Origin: Talinum fruticosum
Taxonomy: Eukaryota; Streptophyta; Magnoliopsida; Caryophyllales; Talinaceae
Assembly: GCA_021018815.1 (NCBI GenBank)
Contig: JAITYX010000042.1
Location: 2,371,001 to 2,435,000 of the forward strand
Reading direction: 5' to 3'
Length of the DNA stretch: 64,000 nucleotides
Shown here: one piece after another, positions 12,049 to 24,683 of the stretch
Position numbering within the stretch: position 1 is the stretch's first letter
How the letters are laid out: the number at the start of each line of letters is the position of its first letter
Position numbers and translations under genes: made by a program
The notes under the pieces: model-generated
The model's input: only the letters and a program-made list of their open reading frames with translations
The model's database searches: none
Told to the model about the DNA's origin: nothing

Positions 12049-15000
12049 CTAGCTGAAGGATGTGTTAACATCAAAAAATAATTCAGAATTTGTACTGAGA
12101 CCTTCCACTAGGAAAACTTGGCGAAGAAACTCTTCAAATCGGGTCGCATAGAGTTGAGGTTTCACAGATGGGATATCCTTGGCATTATACTGCAATGATT
12201 TATAAGCATGCTCGATTCGCTTGATCACACCGTAGTTCTTCAGGAAATCGATGATTCCTAAATATAAGTACACACTCGACCCCGCTGGTATGCCCTCTTC
12301 TTTCCTAGATGTCATGGGGTTGCTTTCCATGTTGCATTGATGAGGGATTTTGATGGCCCGAGCTGGAAGTTTTGCTCCAAACCTTAAGGCACCCGAGCTG
12401 TGATCACCAAGTCAACATTGCCAAGGTTAACAAAGACTGGTGTAAAAACCATGAAAATAAGTTGATGAGATTTAGAACTGGTTAATGTGTTCTTAAGGCC
12501 TAGCTAATTTGCGATCAAAAAAAGATGGGTGATGGTTAAGTTTCTGTTAGGTTGGGCTTCTGGTGGAGTCTTACTCACATGCGCTATGGATTGACAAGCT
12601 CATCAAGAAAATGAAAACATTTATTTATCAGACAAATGTGAGTGAATTTGGGTTTAGTCGGATCTAGTTTTAGGTCATCCACTCATCATAGCTCATCAAG
12701 TAAACATGGATGAGTTATAGCCCTTTTGTTTTACAAACTGAATCCAACTAATGTCTCAGCTCCCCGAATTCTCTGCCTGGACCAGGTTGGATTTTCATAG
12801 GGAAGAAGGCCGGGGAAGGGGGAGGGGAGTTAACTGTACACCATCTAACCTTACCATTGAATGCAGTGAGCCTAGTTATGGATGACCCTCAATGACAATA
12901 TAATCGTCGTGTTGAGAAGCATTGGTAAAAGGCTAACATACATTATCAAACAAGAGATTCCATGTAAGAATGTGTTGTATGGCGAGGAGTAGAACCAACC
13001 TGTTACGTGGTGAGACGAAGTCAGCAAGAGTCGGGTCTCTGCAGTGGTGTACGTCTAAATGTTTTGCTTGTTTGGAATCATCAAATGTAGGTTTTTTACT
13101 GGATCTGCAGTTGTAGATTCTCGGAAGGATCTTTCACCTATGGCAGTATTAGCAGTAGGACTAACTTTAAAAGGAGGAAGGAAAAAGAATTCATCTCAGC
13201 AATAATGTGGTAAATTATAATCCCAAGTATAACTTCAAATTTGTAATCAAGAAAATGTGCAAACCATAGAAGACGAGCCATGAATAATTGATATACCAGG
13301 CAAATATTTTAGCAATTCACTAGTGCTTGAAATTAATGATAAAGAACTGGACAACAGAAAATGTTGAGAGAAATACAGATATAATAAATGAACCTTGTGG
13401 CATAGGTTCCAAGTGTATCCCAAGCAACAGACTGTAACCCATGATTCCGTGCTCCTCTAAAAATTTGCAGTCTAATTTGATTTGTCTGTAAATCAAAAGC
13501 AAACCCGATATCAGTGCATGACAAATTATTCGAAAAGTAATTTTTAAAAAAAAAATATTTATGGGACATGGACCGAGTTTAGCCTAAATGTTGAAGATAG
13601 TGATGATGAGCAGAATTTTTTTCCTTCAATTTCCATAAGTATGCCAGATGAATTAGAAAACTAACTCTAAAAGCTGATTCCTTGTTGACTTATGAATAAA
13701 AAAGCAAAGATCAAAATCCGGGTCCTTCAATGTAGTCCCTGGTTGACGTCCAAATTTTCCAGGGCTTCTTCCTTGTGAAGAGCCTTTGAGATCATACTTC
13801 TTGTGTAGGTGCAAATCTGTCTGTAGCAAATTTTCCATTACAACAAAGTAGACCTGCATGAAATGATTTCCAGGAAATGAACAAAACAAACTTAGAAGTT
13901 ATCGATGATAGAGACCACAAGTGTTGTTGCCAACAAATACCTGGGTATTCTTGGCAACTGAAAAAGTCATTAAACAAGTTCTTGAGCTATAGATTGCGTT
14001 AGGCTAAAGTACAATATATCACTAAACTGTGATCTTTTTCTTTTTTCTGGGTCTGAAGGGGGATAAGGAGAGGCAAGAAATCAATGTCGTTATAGTTGAG
14101 ATACATGGTCATTACTTGGGCTTTTGAACGCGGGTCCTCAAATTAAGCCCGGATCTATATTGAAATTTGCTGATCTGACATAGACTCTGCACATCTACCA
14201 TTTTTTTTAATGATCTTAGGGCTCTAATGATTAGCAGAAAATGAAATCAGTAATTTAGAACATATTAGCAAGAGCTGAGTTAACAATTCCTTTTACTAAC
14301 TTCCTTTATGTCAACTAGTATGAAATATCTTATTTAAATTAATTGCAGCATAGCATACCTTTGTACCTCCAATGCCAGGTCTTGTTGCATGAAGACCATA
14401 GTACTTGGCTAACAGACAATTTTCATGTTTCTTCATATGATCATAGTAACTCGGAAGAATCTCGATAAGCATCTGCAAGTAAACAAAAGAAATTTTCAAG
14501 TCAAAAGAACATACGGCATACAAAAAAAAAGGGTAGAGCAAGTGTTTCTTAAAAGTGTCATTTTACAGAGTATGTTCTGCTAAGGAAAACAATCAGTTCA
14601 CACCTTAGCCTCAGATTTTCGCAAGGTTTTAATGATGAACCGGCTATCATGAGGTAAGAAGAATGGCCTTCCACAGCCTCCTCGCAAGGCCAATTCCATG
14701 AGAGTCTCATGTCGGCTTACTGCAAGCATATATTCGTCATATCTAACGTTTCCAAGCTCTTGTATGTTTCTACAAGAGAGTTGACAAGAGAAGATTAGGT
14801 GTCGAGAGGGAGAAAATCATTCAACATGCTGGAGATCTATTCTACTCTAGAATCATACGCAACTGATTATGAGGAAAGGACTTAAATACAAAGTTGCTTC
14901 ACTGTGCTAAACTGAACCATATTCCGCAAGATTTACATGTAGTACGTTAGTTTAGTATCATAAAACTAATGAAAGGGAAAATGCACTTCTTGGTATGAAG

Positions 15001-15227
15001 ATTAAAAAAGATGGATGAACATCAAAAGAATTAGAACTTGTTAACTCATTCTGTGAAAAGCTAAAGGAGAGTGTAAACCAGAACCTGAATATGGTCGTGC
15101 TGTAATCCTTCCACACGAACTCAGTTATGGCACCCGGTGGAAGACTGCGCTGTTTAGAGTACTGTATGTTGGTAGTCCTCGAAGATTTCAGACTTGCAGA
15201 AGATAGCTGTTTCCGAAGCAAGGCCAT
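12049..15227 (-). CDS. PIP5K10: Phosphatidylinositol phosphate kinase, short PIP5K10/11 type (no MORN repeats); two frame breaks, altered catalytic motif
   Basis: Would phosphorylate PI4P to PI(4,5)P2 at membranes. Exons: 15227-15085, 14769-14604, 14472-14359, 13853-13666, 13485-13394, 13164-13007, 12436-12049. Junction phases all agree if two single bases are missing. Motifs in order: FIIKTLRKSEAK (ATP-binding Lys), LPSYYDHMKKHENCLLAKYYGLH, YDLKGSSQGR (glycine-rich DLKGS), TTLKDPDFD, KLDCKFLEEHGIMGYSLLLG, RFGAKLPARA, LYLGIIDFLKNYG (DFG-like Asp), then IEHAYKSLQ. Frame breaks: T6 at 13092-13097 and CCTTAAGG at 12382-12389. The catalytic-loop motif is MGYSLL, not MDYSLL, so the presumed catalytic Asp is Gly (codon GGT). 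About 416 residues if mended, like the 401-residue Arabidopsis proteins. A leader intron precedes the start. Without RNA evidence it could be a pseudogene. Confidence 0.82.
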
Positions 15228-15231
15228 TCAC

Positions 15232-16038
15232 CTGCAAGTTCATGCCCTTGTTTGGTCATAATGCTTTCAAATGTATAATACTCCGTCTCCAAATCTCATG
15301 CATATCAAACTTCCAAACAAGTGGTGCTCAAGTATGATACCAAACATGTTAAAATTGATAATGGATTTGTCATCCAAACAGATCATAAGTGATGTAGAAT
15401 TTCCTACTCGGTTAACCTTCCACTTATCTAATGTCCATGATCGTCATTGTCATCGTCATCATCAATAATAACAACAACAACAACCATAACAACAACAGTA
15501 ACAACAACTCCTCATATGATCTAATCTAAGACCGAGATCTTGAAAGGTTCAAATTTACGCAACCTTACCTTTGTTTTCAAGAAACAAAAGAGAGTTTTCG
15601 AATTTATATTATGCTATTCATCAAGAATGTGTTGGGATATACATATTTGTAACATGTAGCATTAATCTTCATACGGAATTATATGGAGCAGATGGTGTAC
15701 ATCATTCTGCATTTTGATCTTATTTAAACAATTTTCTTTTACATTTCGATCTTACAAAGCATGTCAGATAATAAAAATGAGAAATACACAAAGGTACCCG
15801 TTTAATTTTTTTTTTAAAAAAAACAAATTACATAACAGGGATATCCAAACGTTAAGCTCAGGAGCATTCAAAATTCAAAGCTGCCCATCAAAATTAAAGG
15901 CATAAATTATTTAATAGAGTCAAATATTTAAATCCAAAAACCACCCAGAATGCGGAATGAACGCAGCATTGTCAAATCAAGCAGATCTTCACAGATACCC
16001 AATATTAAATACAATATTAATAACAAAAATTAGCTTAC
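15232..16038 (-). other. Predicted leader intron of the PIPK gene
   Basis: An acceptor (CTTGCAG) lies five bases upstream of the PIPK start codon, and a strong donor (AG|GTAAGC) lies at 16038. The leader exon would then occupy roughly 16039-16230. This is splice-signal inference only. The intron holds a CAT/CAA-rich patch at 15440-15500 and no ORF of note. Confidence 0.45.
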
Positions 16039-16525
16039 CTAATTTGCCCAAACAACCGATGAAAATAGAGATGGAGAATAGGCAAAAATCTAGGACAAAA
16101 ATCCAATTGGGTATGGGAATTTCGATCAAAAAATGGAGGATAATTTCCTTCTTTTCCCCTTTTTCTCCTCCTTGCTTTCGAATTTCTGAAGAGCTTTTGA
16201 GAAAGAAATTTGAAGCAAGGGAGAAAGTCAGAGTCAAATTAGATAATTTCCTGCCAGATAAGAAATTAATTTGACTACGGGTGACGCCATTAGAATCCAA
16301 CAGTGGTTTGAATTTCAATTTTTACCCGTATTTTTTATGAATCAGAATAGCCTGGGAATCCGCCTATGGCGTTGTTGAATTTGGGGGTACAAGTGTATAA
16401 TGGAGGAAATTCAGCGCCAATTTTCTTGTGGTGGTTAATCATAGTTTTTTTTCTTTTTACATAACCGACCCGTTTTATAGTCTAACGTAAAGTGCTTGGT
16501 CAACGACTTAACGTACTCGCATATT

Positions 16526-17048
16526 AATAAGTGATCTACATTTTGGTGGAGGAGGAGTTATTAGAAGGGATAAAGGAGAGTGGATTGGTGGCTTCTCCGA
16601 GAATTTTGGTTGGTGTACCTCGGTTATGGCTGAATTAAAGCGGCTTGGAGAGGTCTTTGATTAGCAAGAGAATTTGGACTAAAACAAGTCTGGTTTCAAT
16701 TAGATTCAATGTTAGTTATGGGTATGCTGCGAGGGACAAAAGATTGGAGCCCCAAATTTATGCCGATTATCACTCAATGTGAAAACCTATCAAAGAAATC
16801 GGATTGGGAAGTCAAGTTCACTCATTGTTACTGAGGAAGCCAATCGAGTGGCGGACAAACTGGCTAATTTAGGGGTGAGTATGAATTTAGGATTTCATTT
16901 TTTTGATACTCCGAGTTAGTGATGTCTTGGAGTTATTGTATGCGAGACAATGTAGGGGTCGGTTGGCCCAGGTTTATGAGGAAATAAATTTTCGTTTCGA
17001 GGCATAGCCTCTCTTACGCACCAAAAAAATAAGTGATCTACATTTTGG
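16526..17048 (+). mobile_element. 5'-truncated LINE with RNase H remnant, flanked by a 21-bp target-site duplication
   Basis: Two perfect 21-bp direct repeats (AATAAGTGATC...TTTTGG, at 16526-16546 and 17028-17048) bracket a 481-bp insert. The insert begins inside a reverse-transcriptase-associated RNase H domain: frames on the plus strand give GGGVIRRDKGEWIGGFSENFG, and later EEANRVADKLANLGVS, the classic end of plant L1-type RNase H. Several stops and frame changes interrupt it, so it is dead. It ends in a short A-run just before the right duplication, as expected for target-primed reverse transcription. Confidence 0.85.
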
Positions 17049-17364
17049 AAATTAACGAGCTGAAACTCAAATCGGGCTAAATTTACGGGGAAAAAAAAAC
17101 AGTATTTTATAATTTAAATTAAGCGATTCAAAAATTATTCTGATCACTATGACCATGACGCTAAAATCCTTCCATTAAGAAGAATACATTCATAAACAAC
17201 TTTGGGAAAGATGGATCCATTTAGGGTCTATTTGTACCTAGGAAAATAGTTTGAAAAGAAAAAAAATTTAAAAATTATTATTTTTTACTTTGTTTGGATT
17301 AAAGAAAAAGAAATGGAAAAAAATTTAAACGGAAAATATGGGAAAAAGTTTTTAAGGAAAGTTA

Positions 17365-17577
17365 GGGTGTGTTTGGTTGAGGGAAAATATTTTCCCAGGA
17401 AATTATTTTTCATGGGAAAATAAATTTTTAAGGAAAACCATTTTCCACCCATATTTTCTTTTGTTTGGTAGAAGAAAAAAATAATTTTCTAAAATATCTA
17501 CTTAAACGCAAAAATCAACCATAAAAACTCCATAAATATGAAAAGAAAAAGTAAATAACTAATTCAACTTCAAAGCT

Positions 17578-17627
<50 letters not shown>

Positions 17628-18039
17628 CACACACACACGTTGAGCACCTAAATTTGATAAGTTTGTACATCTCCCTATGATCAAACTTTTTCATGTATAA
17701 AATAATAGAAATTAAAAAAATAAATATTATAAAAAAAACTTTTCATTTATGAACTTTACAACAAAAAAAGGAAAAAGACAAAGACAAAACTTGGAAAAAG
17801 AAATTGAAGGTGGCAAAGTAAGAGAAGTTTAGAACTTGAACTCCCATTGATAAGACTTTATTTTCCCTTGATTGAGGTAGAGGAAAATTAACTTCCTTCT
17901 TCATAAAAGGAAATTTATTTTCCCTTGATTGAGGGAAATTATTTTCCCCAGAAAATATTTATTCACCATTTATGCTACCAAACGCCGAAAAATAAAATGA
18001 TAATTTTATAAGAAAATATTTTCCACTAAAACAAACACA
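17365..18039. mobile_element. Tourist/PIF-Harbinger-like MITE
   Basis: The left end GGGTGTGTTTGGTTGAGGG mirrors the right end (TGTGTTTGTTTTAGTGG on the other strand), and both ends continue into GGAAAATATTTT. The trinucleotide TTA flanks both sides (17362-17364 and 18040-18042), the target duplication typical of PIF/Harbinger elements. The interior is AT-rich, non-coding and includes an (AT)n-(CA)n tract. A related fragment appears to precede it at 17221-17340. Confidence 0.65.
17581..17638. repeat. (AT)n(CA)n compound microsatellite
   Basis: About 42 bp of AT dinucleotide followed by ACAC repeats, inside the Tourist-like element. Confidence 0.9.
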
Positions 18040-18079
18040 TTAGTGTAAAAAATTTTCTTTACTAAAACCGAGAGGAAAA

Positions 18080-20020
18080 TGTTTGGAAAATAAACTTAGG
18101 GCCTCCCCGAGCCCCTCTCGCTCTTCACTCTACTATCTCGGGTTCTCCTCTTCTCCTCCACCAGCGTTCTTCTTTGCCTTAGTGTTTCTTTGTCGGCGTA
18201 AAAAGGCCACCCCGGAGCCCCTTTCTTCTCACTTTCGCTCGCCTCAACCAAGCTCTTGCTTCTCCTCGGGCTCTCATCTATTCATGCTCTTTTCTATCGG
18301 TGTTCTCTCTGCCGGCGATCTCTCTCCTTTGACATCCTTTTTATCCGGTAAATCTATCGGTATCTCTCTGCTCCCCTCCCCCTCTAGTAACTCGTCCCAT
18401 TCTCATATGTCGAAAACTAAGGTTTTAGGGTTCAATCTGGATTCAACCATTTTTGGGTTCATTTGGACAAATTATGTGAATTTGTGGGCACTTGGTATTG
18501 TGTGTTTGTGATTGAATGAATTTATTCATCCGGGTTTGGAAATTTTTGGTTCTTCTTGATTTGTTGTTTCATGGTCAAGTGTTGGAAATTTTGAGTTAAC
18601 ATGTCTATTAAGACAATGGAGAAATAGATACGCATGACCTTCCTGCAATATTTGACCAAGTAATTCATTCTTTTCTCGATTATGAATGTTGTGTTACAAA
18701 GAATTGATCAACCATGTGGAGCACAATTGAATCTGCTATAACTAAACGTTAATTTGTTGGTCTTTGGAGTAATTCATTGCATAATTAATCCAGGTGCAAT
18801 TACTGTGATTATATTTTTGTTCGGTCATTGATTCCAGTTGACGAGTTGAAGATACACCTCTGCAGGCCTCATTTTTGCTATGACATTGGCATTTCTAGTA
18901 CTAAAATCTACTGTTACTAATCTTGTCTTGTTTAATTGTTTTCTTTTGCTTCTATTTGGCTCATGTTTCCCTCCTATCTTGTGCATCAAGAGGATTAATA
19001 CTCTTGATAGATTGGATCTAGATTCTTGTTTGCTTGAGGGGGATTATAGAGGACAAGGCCTAAACGTTAATTCATTGTAATTATTACGTATATATATTAG
19101 CGTCGGGATCCCAAATTGAGGTCAATTTTGTTGTAGCAGCTATTGTACTGCTCATTCTTACTTGTGGTACATACCTATTGCTGCATCATTTCTTTGAAAT
19201 GTTAGTATAGTATATATCAAATTCAAGCCCCCATTCCCTACCCTATCCACATCGATTGCTTTGTCATTATAAACATTTGAGTATAAACTAGCATAATTTT
19301 TTTGGGTACCACTTGGTTTCTTACCGGTTGAATGAATGGCCAAATATTAGTACATCCAGGAAAAGAGCAATGGAAAAGAGAAACTCGGATCATTGCTTAA
19401 CCAGGGAGCCAAAATCTCCATCCAACCTCTCTTTTTGGAGATGAAGTATTAACAACAAATAAGTGATATTAAAATTTCTCTCCAACGAAGAAAAGAAAAA
19501 CAAAAGGTGACGTTTCAATAAGTGAATCTAAGCACCTAAATCTAGGCTCTATTTGTGGACAAATTACAATTAATCCTAGTGATTGATTCCTTATTTGTGG
19601 TAGACAGTAGTAGAGAGTTGTAGTAGTGAGTTGGTAAAATTAGATCATAAGATAAGGGTAATCTTCGCTTATGTTTTCACTTTCATGGTTAAACCTTCCA
19701 GTTTGTAACATGATTTTATATATAATTTTGTTTCTAATGCTTTCTTGGGTCAATAGGTTGATGATATGAGCAATATATCACAAATGAAGGTCTATCAAAC
19801 TCTTTCTGCAGATCCCAATTCGGTTAGAGCTTTCCTTGCCTGCCCAAGTGCTTGTCATGCATTGTGGTTCAAAGTGAATTTTGGCAATGGTGTTATCTAA
19901 TTTGTTAGCATCTTATCTCGTTATGGATTGTAAATTTTGTACTTGATTTTTCAAATGTTTGGAGAGATGATGGATAATGTTGTGTTACTTTTGAGATTGT
20001 TGGGGATTTAATTCTACTAT
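18080..20020 (+). other. Unassigned block resembling an untranslated leader and exons; no conserved protein
   Basis: From about 18100 to 18400 the plus strand is strongly pyrimidine-rich (CTCTC, TCTTCTCC), like a plant 5' leader. It contains a 142-codon ORF (18083-18511), mostly low-complexity Ser/Pro/Leu. Further on, exon-like islands occur at 18865-19080 and 19757-19890 (for example after CTTTCTGCAG at 19803-19812). I recognise no domain. It may be a decayed gene, a non-coding transcript or a transposon-carried fragment. Confidence 0.3.
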
Positions 20021-20023
20021 TTG

Positions 20024-20121
20024 GTTTTTAATGACAACGTTAAAAACGTTTATGAGCTCCTTGTCAAATTTAGTTTTTGATGACAATGTTAAAAACAGTT
20101 ATGAGCTCCTTGTTAAATTTA
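20024..20121. repeat. Tandem duplication, 49-bp unit, two copies
   Basis: Units at 20024-20072 and 20073-20121 share AATGACAACGTTAAAAACG-like sequence and TATGAGCTCCTTGT, with several substitutions. There is no apparent coding role. Confidence 0.75.
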
Positions 20122-20129
20122 ATTTTTGA

Positions 20130-21745
20130 ATCTTTTAACGTGATGGTAATTTCTTATTAATTATTATACGTTACAAGTGATCGAATTAGTCATGGTTAAC
20201 TTATATCATTGATATGAGAGTTTGGATACAATAGTTTAATAAAGTTAGAAATTCACTAGGTTAGTTTTTTTTCCTCTAAATTTTCTTTCCAACCTACTTT
20301 ACTAGGTCCAAATAGAGCCTTAGTGAATGTTGACTCGTGCAATTGGATTGAAAATTGGCTACATTTTTTAGACACTCGAAGTTTGTAACTTTGAAGGTAT
20401 TGACATCTTGACACCAAAAAAAAACATGGGCATCTATTCGACAAGAATCAATAAGGTCTTGACCTAATTGTTAAGATTAAGGTGTTGTGCACATTAGGTC
20501 CCGGTTTAATTTTTCTCTCTCCCATTGTATTATACTTGCGTTTTATGGCTCACTTTAACAAAAAAATCCATTCGACAAAAAATGTATGAAAATGAAAATA
20601 CTTAAATTAATAAATAAAATATGCAAATCGCATTATTAGTGTACACAAATGTGGTCCTGAGTCTCGACTAAAGCCCAGGATATGCCACCCAAAATTAAGC
20701 ACACGATATATCATAGCTTACAAATACAATAACCATTGAAGTTAAAGGAGAAAAAAAAAAAAGGAAGACGAATAAACACTCAAGTCATTGATGATGTCCT
20801 TTTACCTCCTTTAAAAACTCGTTTTTGAATTGTTAGTTGCATTTGCACATACTGGTGCTGGCAATTGGGTTCAGTCTAGATTAAGTAAAAAGTGTGCCTA
20901 GCTCGGCTTACCCTAGCCCTAATAGTGAACCAGGTCAATCTAAGTTGGATCATAATGGCTCAACTTGAAAAATGGCTCAATGCCAGCATAAAATCGGACA
21001 GTTCAAGTTGAGAAAATATGCGCACTAATTTAGGCTATTGGTTTAAACTAGGCTATTATGTTAAACCTAGTCGAGCTATTGACTCATGATATATCGATGT
21101 TTAGTCACCTCATTTAATTTAGTAGCTTGACTAAGGTTGGTTCACATCTCGTTAGTGCAATGCATGAAAAACTAAGATTACTTACATTTAGATCTCTTCA
21201 AATCTCGATAAAATAGGACCCATAATGGGTAGTCGTATTTTTATTAGTTTGCCCAAGTTTAAAGCTAGGCCACTCCTTTGGTCAGCACAAGTGCAACTAA
21301 TACATTCAAAAAATTGGGCCAGATTTTGAGATTCAACCAGAAATAGGACAGGAAGCTCCCAAAAATCAAGGGATAGGAATGGAGACAAACAAAAGGGTAC
21401 CAATCTCAAGGAGTTTGAAATCTTGATTTAGGGCTCCAATTATTGCTGAAACTAGCAAAGAAAGTGGGCAGAATCACCAGCTTTTAAGCAACAGATTTTC
21501 CAACTCACAGAAGAAATTAACAAAAATGGCCAGAACCCAACCCAGTATATAGACACAAGGACAGCAGTGTGACAGTATAAATGTATTTTCATCACACTAT
21601 TAATAATTTAAAAAACTTAACATTCATCCATAGATGAAAACTGATTACTCCAGAACTGTTTGTGTCTGATTTACTGCACAAAACAACAGTCATTTGTTGT
21701 TTTAGCACTAAAGAACACAGATTCATTGAATAGAGAGAGAGAGAG

Positions 21746-21789
<44 letters not shown>

Positions 21790-22030
21790 AATTAGGTTTT
21801 TAATCCCTAGGAATCCACAACTTGTGTACTTCGTTGGAGCTGAGAAATGCAGCCATTTTCCAGCTGGTGTATGTTCCTGTAAACTGTTCTGAAACATAGA
21901 TGTCATGATAGCCCAAGGACAAGGAGAGAAAAAGGTATCTTCCTAGGGTTTTGGGGATTTTAAAAAGAAAAAAGAAGGAAAAAAAAGAGAAAAATCTGAA
22001 GTTCACTAATCACCATATTATCAAATCCCA
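20130..22030. other. Intergenic, no gene seen
   Basis: Unremarkable sequence downstream of HWS. It includes a GA/CA run at 21732-21782 that may lie in or just beyond the HWS 3' UTR. Confidence 0.5.
21732..21782. repeat. (GA)n microsatellite
   Basis: About 50 bp of GA repeats interrupted once by CACACA. Confidence 0.9.
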
Positions 22031-22034
22031 ATGA

Positions 22035-23248
22035 TCAAGGGGAAATCTCAAGCCTAGGTTCAAAGCAAAAACCACTGAAAAGCTGAAGAGGGAACCTCTT
22101 AGTCACAGGACACTTCTGTGTCCATTTCCACTGTTTTTGGTTCATGTCAAATGATAGCAAGGCCGGGGCACCGTAGCTCTGGATATAGATCACAGCATCG
22201 GTCCCACTACTAGCGAAAACATCATCGAGCTCCCCAAACCCTTGGAAGTACTTGTGAGGCATTCGAGCCACCTCTTGCCATTCCGTTCCGTTCAGGACCC
22301 AGATTCCGATCCCTTTGATTATGTCAGACCGATCTTGTTTCCCTATTCCCCCAACCATTACCAGCTTCTCCCTGAGGTTCATCAACCTACCACAAGTCAA
22401 AGAGCAAGGAGCCGGGATAAAATTCCTCGTCAACAACCCATGAGATGACTGGCTTGAGAGATCATACCTTATCAGACCATGGCGATTGTCAGGCATGCTG
22501 CCTCCAATTGAATAAAGTAAGAAGTAAAGGAACCCGTCACATATCACACTCTCATCACCCGCCCTCCAACCGTTTAGAACTTCAGTGAGTGAAGTGGCCC
22601 ACATCATCGTTCCTGAATCATAAATATGAATGGAGAGATCCCATTGGTAGAAATTCTCTGGAACTTGTTTTGATCTCACAATTGATATGTTGTAGTTGTG
22701 AGATGCCCTATCAGTTGAGATAGCCAGGGCATTATAGTCAGAAAATCTAATGCCCGGGGCTCTAGAAGACTCCTGCTGCACCTGGTAATGGGGTTGTAAA
22801 CATGAAGCTCGCTTCTGCTATCGTTGTTCATGAAGCAAACCAAGCCAAATGAGGAAGCAATGAACCAATTTGAAGTAACAAAGTAAGGGAGGTCAATGCT
22901 GTACCACTTCCTAAGGGCGGGATCATAGGCATAACCATAAGATTCATCAGTGCCAGTGAACATGAAATACCAAGGCTTCTGCGATAAGACATGGGAAGAG
23001 AAGTTCCACAAGAATCGCTTCGAAGACACTATTTCATACCACCTCTTACAAACACATCCTGCTCTAAAAATGCTTGCAATTGGGAGATAGGCTAGAATTC
23101 TCTCCAACAGGTCATCAGGAAGAACTGAATCTAATGAAACATTATCTCTGTTCACTTCATCATCAGCATCAGAAAATGAATTGGATTCAATAGGGTTGAA
23201 TACATAGTGATAATGATGATAATGGCTAATCCAGGGATCCTTGTTCAT
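22035..23248 (-). CDS. HWS: F-box/kelch protein HAWAIIAN SKIRT (HWS, At3g61590 type); one frame break
   Basis: F-box subunit of SCF ubiquitin ligases; in Arabidopsis it controls organ growth and sepal/floral organ fusion and affects microRNA activity. Single coding exon, ATG at 23248, stop at 22035. The F-box spans about residues 40-85 (LPDDLLERILAYLPIASIFR, then CVCKRWYEIVSSKRFL). The kelch-like part contains YAYDPALRKWYSIDLP, NPITRCSRSLLEP, then SIVRSKQVPENFYQWDLSI, SLTCGRLMNLREKLVMVGGI, KGIGIWVLNGTEWQEVARMP and CPVTKRFPLQLFSGFCFEP, matching HWS to its last residues. The frame breaks at the C/G4 run 22756-22759: upstream frame ends in LLEP, downstream frame resumes PGIRFSDYNALAIS. One added base joins them. 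About 404 residues if mended. A leader intron precedes it. Confidence 0.92.
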
Positions 23249-23266
23249 ACTGAAAGATTAGACGAC

Positions 23267-24406
23267 CTGCATCAAGAGGTTCTTAATGAGACATCAAAAG
23301 AATCATTATGCTGATAAACAATACGCATTCCAGCTCAGAAAACCTACCTAATGTAAGCAAACATATGAAGTAAACAATTTCAAACACACTTTGAAGGCAG
23401 GATATCCAAGAAGGAAGATGAATAGGCCATAAAAGAGTTTGGAGCTTTTCAGATCAATAAGACTATATAGTTCCGTGACAAATTTATAGCATGTGCATCG
23501 ACCTCCTCTAAGCAACTTGAATGATGAGCAAAATACTTAGGAAATGTCAAAGAAATCAATTTGACAGAAGATGATGGACAAAAAATCACAGATTAAAGTT
23601 TCATAAACCGGCCTCACTATAATCATCCAGAACAGTACCCACTAGTTCCCACCCAGGCAGGGCATTCCCTTTTGGGGGATGTACAAAACCTTACCTCTAA
23701 AATGCAAAATAATTTGTCTTTGTTGGACCATAAAACAAATTTAAAGGCATTGACTGCATACAAAAGGCTCCTCCAAACAAAAAAGGAAATCAAAACCAGT
23801 CAAGTGCCAAAACATTCACATCACAAAAGCTCCTATTTTTCTGCAGGTTTATATAGTAATTAGCAACTAGGCAAAAACATAGATCAAAACTCAAAAGCAC
23901 ACTCAGAAAGAGATAAAGTTACAATTAAAAGGGTAAAATGAAGGCTTAGAGCACACCCAGAAAACAAAAATTGAACAACCAGATGAACAAACTAAGCAAG
24001 CACCATGCATCTATAAGGGCAATAAAAACACACCCAATAGAAAACAGAAAAATTAAAAGTAAAGCAAGACAAATTTTAGGATCAAATTCAATTCAGCAAA
24101 TTCATCATTTGCGGGGAAGATTTCAAATGGTCCACCAATGGAATATTATAATAAACATAAAATGTGTTAGGTATGGAATTAGACCAAGAGCACCCATTTT
24201 AACCAGATAATCAATGAACAGAATTCCACCGGCATTTGCCACATCAACAACAACAAAAAAAAAAAAAAAAAGACAACCCAAAATACAAAAAATAATTAGG
24301 AAGCTACCAACAATTTCTTCCGGGAAATATGAAAACACCATCACAAAAAAATCAAACAATTCCCTGAGAACATCTGAAAGTTTTATTAATAAGAGTAAGA
24401 ACATAC
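23267..24406 (-). other. Predicted leader intron of HWS
   Basis: An acceptor (GATGCAG) lies 18 bases upstream of the start codon, and a donor (ATCAAG|GTATGT) lies at 24406. The interior is AT-rich and non-coding. From memory, leader introns occur in HWS orthologues; here the call rests on splice signals. Confidence 0.5.
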
Positions 24407-24683
24407 CTTGATGGGCAAGCGGGCAACGAAAGCTTATTTTCCGACAGCTTAAGAATACAATCAACAATAAATAAATCACTCTAGTGCCCTGTGGCCAAAT
24501 GGGTACTCATAGATTCGGAAGAAACCTCAAGATTCATCAGAGAAAAAAGAGCAAATGGGTGTTGATACTGGACCAAATGCAGGTAGAACAGAGAGAAATT
24601 GGGAAAAGGCAAAGAGGGCTATAAAATGGGTCACTTAAAAATCCCAGAAAACAAATCCCTCTTAGAAGTAGGTGAAGTATCTC

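Noticed and set aside
13165..13393. PIPK exon 5 spliced straight to the last exon, skipping 13164-13007
   Set aside because: The phase would also fit, but the skipped block has a strong polypyrimidine acceptor, agrees in phase on both sides and encodes a plausible linker.
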